DNA of 64,000 nucleotides from Planctomycetota bacterium (GTDB taxonomy: Bacteria; Planctomycetota; JAJSAM01; JAJVHW01). Each line of letters starts with the position of its first letter. Position 1 is the stretch's first letter. The stretch covers positions 49,325 to 113,324 of the forward strand of contig JAJFFG010000034.1 in assembly GCA_021776825.1 (NCBI GenBank). The letters run 5' to 3'. Below are positions 19,655 through 27,714 of this stretch, piece after piece. The position numbers were made by a program, and so were the translations under genes. The notes beneath the pieces are model-generated. The model saw nothing but the letters and a program-made list of their open reading frames with translations. It was not told the DNA's origin and made no database searches.

Positions 19655-20104
19655 CTCCGCGGGGCCGGGGCCCCGCGTCGTCGTGACGCCTTGACCTCAT
19701 CTCCCGCTGCGCACTCAGGGCGGTCCCCGACGGACGGGAGGACGCGGGGCGTCACGGCGGGCGCGACTCGAGGGGCGGGTGGTGCGGGCCGCAGAGCGCG
19801 GCGGCCAGCCACGCGAGACGGGTCAGCGGGGCCCGCTGGTTCGTGGGCACGGCGGAACCGTCGGCAGTTCCTCAGGCATAGCGACGCGGTCGCGACTCCG
19901 CGGGGGCAGGGACCCCCGTTGTCGTGACGCCATGACCTCATCTCCCCCGGCGCACTCAGGACGGTCCCCGACGGGAGGACGCGGGCTGACACGGCGGGCG
20001 GGACTCGAGGGGCGTGCGGGGCGGGCCGCAGAGCGCGGCGGCCAGCCACGCGAGACGGGTCAGCAGCGGGGCCCGCTGCTTCGTGGGCGGAACGGCACGG
20101 CGGC
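19655..20104 (+). repeat. Two direct repeats of about 200 bp, period 241 bp
   Basis: Copy A runs from 19655 to about 19862, copy B from 19896 to about 20104. Shared segments include GTCGTGACGCC, TGACCTCATCTCCC, GGTCCCCGACGG and GCGGCCAGCCACGCGAGAC. Copy A opens with a near-perfect hairpin (CGCGGGGCC with GGCCCCGCG); copy B has a weaker version. The segment 19590-19612, just after the amidase stop, is an inverted match (22 of 24) to 19804-19827, so the array is also partly palindromic. No coding frame is supported. Confidence 0.7.
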
Positions 20105-20185
20105 GAGGGCCTCCGATCGCCCGACGGTGCGTCTCCATTGGGGCGCTCTCGCGGTTGCGCGGAGGCCGCCCGGAACGAGCGACGG

Positions 20186-20215
20186 GCCGCGTGACTTGGG
20201 GGTCACACGGCCCGT
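20186..20215 (-). terminator. Hairpin, possible terminator of the DUF5679 gene
   Basis: GGGCCGCGTGAC pairs with GTCACACGGCCC across a 6-nt loop, with one mismatch. It lies about 165 bp past the stop of the small zinc-ribbon gene on its downstream side. There is no T-run, so the assignment is tentative. Confidence 0.4.
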
Positions 20216-20378
20216 TCCTTGCCGGATGGGCGAGAAATGGACTACGCGGCACCCGGCGATGGGCGCCCCGCTCCTTCTCGGCTCAGATCACGAAGCAGTG
20301 CACAACTCGAGGCGACCAGAACGCAGATGGCCCGAACTCAGATGGTTCCGGCTCAGCTGTCTCGGGCTGCCGGGCGAG

Positions 20379-20525
20379 CTACTTCTTCTTCGGCAGGATC
20401 TTGAACATGCCAGTGCCGCACGTCGAGCACTTGCCCTTCATGGCCTGCTTGCCGTTCTTCATCGTGACCTCTTCCGTGGAGGTCATCTCCGCCTTGGCGC
20501 GGCACTTGACGCAGTAGCCTTCCAT
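20379..20525 (-). CDS. Small zinc-ribbon protein, DUF5679 type
   Basis: A 48-aa protein with two CxxC pairs: MEGYCVKCRAK and GKCSTCGTGMFKI, ending in KKK. The spacing fits a single treble-clef or rubredoxin-like zinc ribbon. The domain is known as a stand-alone protein in several phyla. The start is chosen at ATG 20525 because GGGAGG lies nine bases upstream. It may bind nucleic acid given the basic tail, but this is inference. Confidence 0.85.
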   Translation of the reverse strand: MEGYCVKCRAKAEMTSTEEVTMKNGKQAMKGKCSTCGTGMFKILPKKK

Positions 20526-20607
20526 CGCTGCCTCCCTGGGGTCGGTGGGGCTCCGACGACAAATCCCGCCGAACTGCCCTCTAGAGAGGATATCGGCTGA
20601 GGGGGGT

Positions 20608-20630
20608 CTCAGGCTCACTCTGAGCCTGAG
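20608..20630 (-). terminator. Perfect 10-bp hairpin, probable terminator
   Basis: CTCAGGCTCA (20608-20617) pairs fully with TGAGCCTGAG (20621-20630) across a CTC loop. It lies between the ferritin-like gene and the DUF5679 gene, both on the minus strand, so it could end the first transcript. A second hairpin, AGGCTCGA with TCGAGCCT, is at 20767-20784. Nothing else is seen in 20526-20932. Confidence 0.5.
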
Positions 20631-20932
20631 AGTTCTCGCGCTTCGTTCGCTCGGCGGCAGTCGCGTGGCGTCCTGTGACTCGGATCATCGACCGCTCGGC
20701 GCGCCGTGCGAGGCGCGGTTCGTCCTGCTCAACACGTCCCGAGGCGGTGGCGCTCTGGCGCCTCCTAGGCTCGAAATCGAGCCTGGGGGCGTCGAGAGAG
20801 CCCTCAAGCACCCGCGAGCATCCTGGGCTCGGCAGAGGTGGCCAGGCCGGTGCGCGACGGCAGCCAGCGGCCGACTCACGCGCGCCAAACGACTCGCACC
20901 AGGCTCGGCCAGATTGGCTCGGCGAAATCGGG

Positions 20933-21454
20933 TCAGCGACGGGCAGCGGCCGCAATGGCGGCGCTGTTCTTGCTGAATCGGATCTCGCGGGAGTCGGCGT
21001 ACTCCATCAGCTCTTCGACCATGCTGCGGTGGATACCGCCCTCCTCGGCCAGCAGGCGGAGGAAGATGCGGCCCTCGCGGTTGTCGATGCGCGACGAGGC
21101 CTGGTTGAAGAACCGGTTGGACTGCTGCTCGGCGCGGAGAATGCAGTCGACGGCCACGTCCATGGAGGCGCGGTCCTTGACCTCGAGGAACACGAAGCGG
21201 TCCTTGAGGCGCTTCTTGTCTTCGCGGCCGAGCTCGATCTGGGAACTCCCCACCAGTTCCTTGCGGTACTTGCGCAGGATCTTGCGGTGGTCGCGCTCTT
21301 CCGAGGCCATGAGGCGGAATCGCTGCTTCATGATCGGATCGCTAACGACCTTCGAGAGGAACTCGTAGTACTGCGACGTCAAGGTCTTCCAGAAGATGCT
21401 CAGGTCGAGAATCTTCCGGGTGTCCTGGATGCCGGGCGCAATCTCTGTGGTCAT
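20933..21454 (-). CDS. Ferritin-like diiron protein (rubrerythrin-related)
   Basis: A 173-aa four-helix protein with paired iron-ligand motifs. Helix motifs include an early Glu in SQYYEFLSKV, EERDH in LMASEERDHRKIL, an A-E-Q segment in LRAEQQSNRFF, and EEGGIH in LAEEGGIHRSMV. This ExxH/ExxH pattern defines rubrerythrin-like ferritins, which reduce peroxide or store iron. There is no C-terminal rubredoxin domain. ATG at 21454. The DUF5679 zinc-ribbon gene lies downstream, though a hairpin separates them. Confidence 0.85.
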   Translation of the reverse strand: MTTEIAPGIQDTRKILDLSIFWKTLTSQYYEFLSKVVSDPIMKQRFRLMASEERDHRKILRKYRKELVGSSQIELGREDKKRLKDRFVFLEVKDRASMDVAVDCILRAEQQSNRFFNQASSRIDNREGRIFLRLLAEEGGIHRSMVEELMEYADSREIRFSKNSAAIAAAARR

Positions 21455-21517
21455 ACGGTCTGCCAGCGAGTTCCGATCGTGCGGCGTCGTGTGCCGCGAA
21501 CATGGTGATGAACGTGG

Positions 21518-21560
21518 GTGTCGAGTGAGCCCGTGTCGAGGAGCCCGTGTCGAACGAGCC
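21518..21560 (+). repeat. 14-15-bp tandem repeat, three copies
   Basis: Three units beginning GTGTCGA and ending GAGCCC or GAGCC (21518-21532, 21533-21546, 21547-21560). They sit upstream of the ferritin-like gene start. The rest of the gap 21455-21879 shows no gene or other clear signal. Confidence 0.6.
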
Positions 21561-21879
21561 TGACGCGCCGACGGCGCGCTTCCCCTAGGCCTGTTCGGGA
21601 GGACTTTCGGGCCGCCTGTCGGCGGAATCCCAAGATGGTAAGACGGCCAGAGGGCCTGTAAAGCGAAAAGCGAACGCGGACGGGGTGGACCCGGCCGCGA
21701 CGTACAGAGGGTAACGCCTACCCCGGGACACGCATTTCAGGCTCGTTCAGCACGTCTCCGCGGGTGGCGACGGAACTAGGCTACGGACTCGGGGGCGGCG
21801 GTGCACGGAGCGCCCTCAGTGACCCTTCCGCGACGGCGCATCCCAGGCTCCGCGAGCGGTCCATTCGGAATGCGGGCTC

Positions 21880-22275
21880 TCAGAGCGGGCGACGATCGGC
21901 GTAGGTTCCGCCGATCGGGTACCACGTGCGGACGGACGCCTCGCCGAGCTTCCAGCACAGGTTCACCGCGACGTCGTCGTGGCGGCCGTCGACGATCACG
22001 ACGCCGAGCTCGGGATCGCCGAAGCGAGCGCCGAGCTCCGTGAGCTCACGCATCTGGGCGTTCAGCTCGGCCAGCTCGTCTCGCACCTCCTCCGGGAGGC
22101 TCACGTCCGACGAGAGGTCGTCGATCGAGCGCTTCGTCTGCACGTCAGCGAGCTTCTGCTGGACCCGCAGGTATGTCTCGCGTGCGCTCGTCGCGATCGA
22201 TCGGATCAGCGGGAGGACTCGCTCGAGCTCGGCGGGTGTGTAGGGGCGCGTGCGCACCGGTGCGGAGTTGCTCAC
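21880..22275 (-). CDS. DUF2203 family protein
   Basis: A 131-aa cytoplasmic protein. The pattern is RPYTPAELERVLPLIRSI at the N terminus, a helical charged middle, and GVVIVDGRHDDVAVNLCWKLGE then WYPIGGTYADRRPL at the end, as in the DUF2203 family. Function unknown. I start at GTG 22275; an ATG at 22314 would add 13 residues with little family character. It lies downstream of the large charged secreted protein gene, separated by a hairpin. Confidence 0.8.
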   Translation of the reverse strand: MSNSAPVRTRPYTPAELERVLPLIRSIATSARETYLRVQQKLADVQTKRSIDDLSSDVSLPEEVRDELAELNAQMRELTELGARFGDPELGVVIVDGRHDDVAVNLCWKLGEASVRTWYPIGGTYADRRPL

Positions 22276-22336
22276 AGGCTCTTGTCGGCCGTCGAGCCCG
22301 TGCGACTGAATCAATCCGCAGCCTCTCGAATCGAGA

Positions 22337-22369
22337 GAGGGCCGCCGGTGGGGTGCACCGACGGCCCTC
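22337..22369 (-). terminator. Hairpin terminator of the 596-aa protein gene
   Basis: GAGGGCCG (22337-22344) pairs with CGGCCCTC (22362-22369), continuing through CGGTG and CACCG to a GGGTG loop. It lies 52 bp downstream of the stop at 22421 on the same strand. No clear T-run. Confidence 0.5.
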
Positions 22370-22420
22370 GTGATCTCTCGACCAGCTCAGAGTCCGGTTC
22401 GGAACTGAGCCCGATCTGGG

Positions 22421-24211
22421 TCAGTTCTGGTTCTTGCGCCGCTTCTGAGAGCGACTCCGGTTCGGCGACCGACGAGGAGATGCGGTCCGCGGACGCGGCG
22501 TCGAGTTCCGGACCTGAGGGGTCCGGCGGACGGACGGTGATCGCGTCGGCGTGGGTGTACGGCGGGGCGCCGTCGTCCGCTGCGGAGTCCGCCGCTGGGG
22601 GGTCGAACGCTGCTGCGTCGGACGCTGGGTCTGACGCGGCGACGAGCGGGCTGACTGAGGCCGTGGCGTCGTCGTCTGACGACGTGGGGCGACTGTCGTG
22701 GTCGTCTGTCGCGGCGCGCTGCGACGGGCGGCCTCCCGCCGCTGTGTCGACGCCCGCGACGGGGTGGATGCCCGCTGCGTCGGTGTCGTTCGCACTGTGG
22801 TCGGGCGCCTGACGGTGCGACGACTCTCGACGGGGCGCGTCACCGGGCGGCGCGTCGTCGTCGTTGCTCGTACGGAGGTTGGCGCCTCGGGGGCGCGTCG
22901 GGACGCGCGTGGTGCTGTACTCGGGCGCGACTCGACAGTGGGCCGGTTCGGCGTAGTCCGAGCCTGGGCCGGGCGGTCGCCGGCACGCGCCGGACGCGAG
23001 GCCCCGCGCTGGACGTCCGCGATCTCCTGACGCACGCGCTCACGATCGCGGTCGGTGGCGAACGCGCCGCCGGTGCCGGTGCCACGCGCGGCGCGTGAGC
23101 GGCGGTCCGTCGCCACACTATCGCGACCAGACACCGCGCGGCCAGACGCCGCGCGGCCGGACGCCGCACCGCGGGTCACGCCGTCGGTGAGGGCGCGCGG
23201 CGAGGCCACACGCTCCCTCGCGGAGTCGCTGCGCGTGGCCGAGCGGCCACCGTCACGGCGCACACCGACGGTGCTCGTCGCCGGGTTCGTCGCGCGGCCG
23301 TCGTCGAACCCGTCTCGGAACCCGCGCTTGTACGCCCTGCGCTTGCCGTGGCGGCCGTCGTGACCGTGGTGGTCGACGTGGCCGTAGCCGTGACCGATGT
23401 GCCCGTAGCCGACGTACAGGTCATAGTCGTGGTAATTCAGGTAGTAGCTGGGGGAGCCGTGCAGGTTGTAGTACCAGCTGTGGCAGCTGCAGCCGTAGTA
23501 GTGGTGACCGCAGCCCACGTAGTGCGAGTGGCCGAACGGGATGTACTGGTAGACGACCTCCTGCTCGTACACGACCTGCTCGTAGACGACCTCGGGCTCC
23601 TGCTCGATGACGATGACCCGGTCCTCGTAGAGCTCGTCCTCGTAGGCGACGTCGTCGTCCTGGCTCTCGATGACGATGATCTGCGTCTCGTCGGCGGCGG
23701 GCTCACGCTCGATGATGATCTCGCGCTCGACGACGACGGGCTCGTCGTCGGTGCGGAGCGGCTGCTCCGTCGACGCCTTGTCCAACTCGTCGGTCTCGTC
23801 GTCGCGCGGGGCGGCGTACGCGGCAGGGGGCGCGCCGAGTGCACGACCGTCGGCCAGGCGGGTGACAGGCGCCGGTGGACCGTCCACGGGCTGCCCGCTG
23901 CGGGTCGCCGCGAGCTCGGAGTTCACGCGGTCGAGCTGATCGCGCAGTCGCGCGACCTCCTCGGCGAGGACGCGCACCGTGTCCGCGTCGATCGGGCGAG
24001 TGCCCTGAACCGGAGTTGGCGGCGGCAGCGGAGCCTCTTCGGGCTTCGCGGCGGGCGTCTCGTCTGCTGGCGTCTCTTGAGCCTGCGCCACACGCTGAGG
24101 CGGGGCGTCACGCGTCGCGCGAGCATCCTGGGCGGAGGTCGATCCGCCCCAGAGGCCGAGGCCGGCTGCGCCGGCGGCGGCGAGAACGAGGTACAGAGTT
24201 TTCTGCGTCAT
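22421..24211 (-). CDS. Large secreted protein, acidic/His-Tyr-rich then Arg-rich
   Basis: A 596-aa exported protein of unknown function. A signal peptide (LYLVLAAAGAAGLGLWGGSTSAQ) is followed by a Pro/Glu linker, a short predicted coiled coil (RVLAEEVARLRDQLDRVNSEL), a strongly acidic block of repeated valine-glutamate stretches (VVVEREIIIERE, VIVIEQEPEVVYEQ), then a Tyr/His/Cys-rich block (HSHYVGCGHHYYGCSCHS, GHIGHGYGHVDHHGHDG). The last 250 residues are very rich in Arg, Thr, Pro and Ser with many TTRRP-like runs. Start ATG 24211 has AGGAGG seven bases upstream. The His/Cys block could bind metal; the basic tail could bind anionic polymer. Confidence 0.8.
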   Translation of the reverse strand: MTQKTLYLVLAAAGAAGLGLWGGSTSAQDARATRDAPPQRVAQAQETPADETPAAKPEEAPLPPPTPVQGTRPIDADTVRVLAEEVARLRDQLDRVNSELAATRSGQPVDGPPAPVTRLADGRALGAPPAAYAAPRDDETDELDKASTEQPLRTDDEPVVVEREIIIEREPAADETQIIVIESQDDDVAYEDELYEDRVIVIEQEPEVVYEQVVYEQEVVYQYIPFGHSHYVGCGHHYYGCSCHSWYYNLHGSPSYYLNYHDYDLYVGYGHIGHGYGHVDHHGHDGRHGKRRAYKRGFRDGFDDGRATNPATSTVGVRRDGGRSATRSDSARERVASPRALTDGVTRGAASGRAASGRAVSGRDSVATDRRSRAARGTGTGGAFATDRDRERVRQEIADVQRGASRPARAGDRPAQARTTPNRPTVESRPSTAPRASRRAPEAPTSVRATTTTRRPVTRPVESRRTVRRPTTVRTTPTQRASTPSRASTQRREAARRSAPRQTTTTVAPRRQTTTPRPQSARSSPRQTQRPTQQRSTPQRRTPQRTTAPRRTPTPTRSPSVRRTPQVRNSTPRPRTASPRRSPNRSRSQKRRKNQN

Positions 24212-24381
24212 GGGGAGCCTCCTGCTGAGGTCTCTGATGGGTTGTGCCATGAGATGTGTCTCAAATGGCGGGCCGTTGCCGCCGAGGCGGGCATCCGGCT
24301 CGCATGTCCCCTGGTGGGGACGCCACTGCATCGTGTCGAGCGCGCGGTCCGATGCGTCGGGCACCGGCGGCGCGGGCTCGC

Positions 24382-25704
24382 TCACTGCAACGGCAGGAAT
24401 TCGTGTCGGCGTTCGACGCCTTCCGCGTCGGTGTGGATGACCGTGTAACTGAACGCCCCTGAAGCGTAGGCGACCAGGTCCTGTATGACGAGGGTGTGGG
24501 TGTGCCCGGTTCCGTCGAATGTGCGGACCTCGGTGTACCCGACGGCGATTCCGGCCGCGTTGTACGTGAAGTTCGAAAGGGTCACGGTGCCGCCGCCCTG
24601 CGGCGACTGCAGCGGGTCGACGGTGTACGACGCAACGCTTCCCTGCCCGTCGAACAGGACGTCGTGGACGAGCGCCGTGGTGGTCTCTTCGTTGCACGTG
24701 AGCCGGTAGGAGGTCGGTGGATCGCCGTCCAGGTCGGTGATGACGTACTGACAGTCTGGCGTCTGTCCGGCGATCCAGAGCGGCTCGGGGATGGCGTTGG
24801 CGGCCGACCAGACGACGTCGTTCCCGGCACCGTCCTCGTCGCGGATGAAGACCAGCGGGACGACAGCGTTCGACCGCGGGAACAGGGCAAAGCGCAGGTC
24901 CAGGTGCGACTCCTTCTCGCCCGGAGCCGGTCGCAGATCGCGCTCCGCGCCGTCGGGCAGCGTGCCCTTGAGCTTGACCTTCAGCGACCACTTGGTCGTG
25001 CCGGGAGGCACGTTCAGGACGATGCGCTGGTCGCCGGCGCTCGTGATCGCAAAGCCGTTCTGCTTGAAGGAGGTGCGCTTCGTCTTGGCGGTCTTCGCGC
25101 TGACGAGGTCAGCGCCCTCGGGTCCGGTGAACGAGGTGATCGTGACCGGTTCGTCGCCCTTCCATGAGAGCGAGACGTTGGCCTCGTACCCGTCGTACGC
25201 ACCGAAGACGAGCTCGGTCGGCGGCTCTTCGTCGGTTGCCTTCCCGCGCAGCGTGAACTTGCGATCCGGCTTCACCTTGACCGTGACGTCGATCGTCCCG
25301 AAGAGGCGCTCGGCGCCGCCTCCCGAGGCATCGTTCAGTCCCGCGACAATGCGCTGCAAGCCACCCTCTGCCAACGGGTTCGTCCGGATGTGGTACTGCG
25401 AGAGTGGTCGCGCGAAGCGGAGGTGGTCCGTGCGCACGTACTGGGCGTCGTAGAGGTCGGCGAGCGGGAAGCCGCGCGCGCCCTTCTGGCGACGGACGCG
25501 CACATCGAGCTGAGCGTCGCGGACGCACTCGATCAGGTACTCCTGGAGCGGCACGTCCGCGGACGTCGCATCCGTGATGCGGTCACCGTGCGCCACGACC
25601 GTGCGTTCGACGGCGAACGCCGCGGAGGCCGTCACCAGAAGCGCCCCGAGAGCGATCGTGAGGCTGGGGAGACGCGGGTGGTGGCGGAGCGTGGGAACGG
25701 ACAC
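24382..25704 (-). CDS. Secreted protein of unknown function
   Basis: A protein of about 440 residues with a signal peptide (LTIALGALLVTASAAFA). The N-terminal third follows a pattern LRFARPLSQYHIRTNPLAEGG; the C-terminal part is rich in beta strands with repeats of short GT-turn sequences (GGTVTLSNFTYNAAGIAV, VRTFDGTGHTHTLV). No catalytic motif is recognised. Start uncertain: GTG 25704 puts the signal peptide near the N terminus; an ATG-type start at 25764 is possible. It lies upstream of the other large secreted protein on the same strand. Confidence 0.7.
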   Translation of the reverse strand: MSVPTLRHHPRLPSLTIALGALLVTASAAFAVERTVVAHGDRITDATSADVPLQEYLIECVRDAQLDVRVRRQKGARGFPLADLYDAQYVRTDHLRFARPLSQYHIRTNPLAEGGLQRIVAGLNDASGGGAERLFGTIDVTVKVKPDRKFTLRGKATDEEPPTELVFGAYDGYEANVSLSWKGDEPVTITSFTGPEGADLVSAKTAKTKRTSFKQNGFAITSAGDQRIVLNVPPGTTKWSLKVKLKGTLPDGAERDLRPAPGEKESHLDLRFALFPRSNAVVPLVFIRDEDGAGNDVVWSAANAIPEPLWIAGQTPDCQYVITDLDGDPPTSYRLTCNEETTTALVHDVLFDGQGSVASYTVDPLQSPQGGGTVTLSNFTYNAAGIAVGYTEVRTFDGTGHTHTLVIQDLVAYASGAFSYTVIHTDAEGVERRHEFLPLQ

Positions 25705-25841
25705 GGAGGAGCAGGATAGCGGACCCCGGGAACTCCGGGAGCCCCAACGAGCTCCTGGACCCACTGCCGGGCTTCCTCGGCCGTCGCGCTGCGCGCGGAT
25801 ACCCTGCGGGATCGGTCCAGACCCCCTGGGAGCAGCACGAG

Positions 25842-27026
25842 ATGAACAGCACCGAAGTCGTCGTCGCCGGAGCCGTCCGCACGCCGATCGGCAGGTTTGG
25901 CGGCGGACTGCTGAAGATGTCGCCGGCGGACCTCGGCGTCGCCGCTGCCACCGAAGCGCTGCGGCGCGCCGGCGTCGCTCCCGACGTCATCGACGAGACC
26001 CTCTTCGGCCACGGCCGTCAGGCCGGCGGCGGAACGAACACCGCGCGGCAGGTCTCGGTGCGGACCGGCGTGCCCGTCAACGTTCCGGCGATGACCGTGA
26101 ACAAGGCCTGCGCGTCGTCGATGAAGACGATCGCGCTGGCCTACGACGCGATCCAGCTCGGGCGCGGCCGATCGCTGCTGGTCGGCGGCACGGAGTCGAT
26201 GTCGAACACGCCGTACTTCCTGACCAACGCGCGCTTCGGGTACCGGCTCGGCCACTCCGAGGTCGTCGATGGCATGTATCGCGACGGCTTCCAGTGCCCG
26301 ATCTCGAACCAGCTCATGGGCAAGACCGCGGAGAACCTCGCGGAGCAGTACGACATCTCGCGTGACGAGCAGGATGCGTTCGCCGCCCGCTCGCAGGCGC
26401 GCTGCGCTGCCGCGACCGAGCGCGGGCTGTGGGCCGACGAGACGTTCGCCGTCGAGGTGCCGGGCCGTCGCGGGCCGACGATCGTCGAGACGGACGAGCA
26501 TCCGCGCGCGGACAGCACGGCCGAGAAGATGAAGAAGCTGAAGCCCGTCTTCAAGGCTGACGGCACGGTGCACGCCGGCAACTCGTCGGGCATCACCGAC
26601 GGCGCGGCGGCGATGCTGGTCCTCTCCGCTGCACGCGCGGAGGAACTGGGCGTCACGCCGATGGCGCGCGTCGTCGACTGGACCGTCGCGGGCGTCGATC
26701 CGAACATCATGGGCATCGGTCCCGTGCCCGCGGTCAACGAGTTGCTCGAGCGTCAGGGGCTCTCCCTCGGCGACATCGATCTCATCGAGCTGAACGAGGC
26801 GTTCGCGGCTCAGGTCATCGCGTGCGACCGCGAGCTGAAGATCGACCCCGAGCGACTGAACGTGAACGGCGGCTCGATCGCGCTCGGACACCCGATCGGT
26901 GCGACGGGCTCGCGCATCTGCGTGACGCTCCTGCACGAGATGCAGCGCCGCGGTGCCAAGCGCGGTCTGGCGACGCTCTGCGTGTCGGGCGGCATGGGCA
27001 TGGCCATCCTGTTCGAGAGCATCTGA
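25842..27026 (+). CDS. Thiolase, acetyl-CoA C-acetyltransferase type
   Basis: A 394-aa enzyme that condenses two acetyl-CoA or cleaves 3-ketoacyl-CoA. The nucleophile Cys is in VNKACASSMK (near residue 90), the catalytic His in GHPIGATGSR and the second Cys in LATLCVSGGMGMA, all in expected places. The N terminus (VVVAGAVRTPIGRFGG) is typical of biosynthetic/AtoB-PhaA thiolases. It starts a run of co-directional genes (Rieske-like, AtuA-like, phosphotransacylase) that suggests acyl-CoA catabolism. Whether it degrades or makes ketoacyl-CoA cannot be told from sequence. Confidence 0.92.
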   Translation: MNSTEVVVAGAVRTPIGRFGGGLLKMSPADLGVAAATEALRRAGVAPDVIDETLFGHGRQAGGGTNTARQVSVRTGVPVNVPAMTVNKACASSMKTIALAYDAIQLGRGRSLLVGGTESMSNTPYFLTNARFGYRLGHSEVVDGMYRDGFQCPISNQLMGKTAENLAEQYDISRDEQDAFAARSQARCAAATERGLWADETFAVEVPGRRGPTIVETDEHPRADSTAEKMKKLKPVFKADGTVHAGNSSGITDGAAAMLVLSAARAEELGVTPMARVVDWTVAGVDPNIMGIGPVPAVNELLERQGLSLGDIDLIELNEAFAAQVIACDRELKIDPERLNVNGGSIALGHPIGATGSRICVTLLHEMQRRGAKRGLATLCVSGGMGMAILFESI

Positions 27027-27034
27027 GCGGCGAC

Positions 27035-27601
27035 ATGGGCGACGGTCGGCGCGACGTCTCGCGACGGGGCCTCATCGGGGCCTTCGGTCGCGGCCTCCAG
27101 AGCTTGAAGGACGGGCTCGAGGACGTGCAGGCCGCGGGGTCGTCGAGCCCGCCATCGTCGGCTGCGGCGCCACCGCCAGCCACACCACCCCCAGCCCCAC
27201 CGGCGCCGTCCTCTGGCTACTCACGCATCCTGCGCCCGCCCGACGAGATGGCGTTCGCCGAGTCGGCAGGGATCGGGTCGTGGACCCTCGATCTGCGCGG
27301 TCGCGCGCTCGAGGTGGCGTCGAGCGTGATCGTCTCGGGCGGCGAATTGCCGGAGCACCTGATCCTGGTCCGCGTCCATCCGCACCACTACGCCGCTTGC
27401 TCCGCCGAGTGTCCGGTCGACGGGAGCGATCTCCTCTGGCGTCACGACGACGACCGTCTGAACTGCCCCGCCTGCTGCTCCCAGTGGCGTCTGGACGGCG
27501 AAGTCACCCAGGGCCCCGCCGACTGTCACCTCGCCCGCCTGGTCGTCGATGCGCTCGAGGATGGCGAGGGCGGCGTCGAAGTGCGCGTGCATGTTCCGTA
27601 G
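27035..27601 (+). CDS. Rieske-like protein with the histidine ligands replaced
   Basis: A 188-aa protein. Residues 1-65 have an Arg-rich start and a Pro/Ala linker; residues 70-188 resemble a Rieske fold (WTLDLRGRALEVASSVIVSGG, LILVRVHPHHYAACS). The two metal-binding loops read AECPVDGSDLLW and LNCPACCSQWRLDG. A true Rieske site has CxH and CxxH; here the His positions are Val and Cys, with an extra CSAEC pair. It may bind [2Fe-2S] through cysteines, bind zinc, or have lost its cluster. It starts nine bases after the thiolase stop. Not seen as part of an oxygenase operon. Confidence 0.65.
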   Translation: MGDGRRDVSRRGLIGAFGRGLQSLKDGLEDVQAAGSSSPPSSAAAPPPATPPPAPPAPSSGYSRILRPPDEMAFAESAGIGSWTLDLRGRALEVASSVIVSGGELPEHLILVRVHPHHYAACSAECPVDGSDLLWRHDDDRLNCPACCSQWRLDGEVTQGPADCHLARLVVDALEDGEGGVEVRVHVP

Positions 27602-27604
27602 CGC

Positions 27605-27652
27605 CAGTGTTTCCTCGTGACAGTGTTCCCTAGCGACGGTGTTTCTTAGCGA
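27605..27652 (+). repeat. 16-bp tandem repeat, three copies
   Basis: CAGTGTTTCCTCGTGA (27605-27620), then two variants (27621-27636, 27637-27652), ending in TAGCGA in the last two. The array immediately follows the Rieske-like stop codon and precedes the AtuA-like gene. A TACAAT hexamer at about 27678 could be a -10 element for that gene. Confidence 0.65.
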
Positions 27653-27714
27653 TCGGCCGAGATCCGAACCCCACCCATACAATCCCCGCCGGGCAATCCC
27701 GCCAGGAGGAACGC

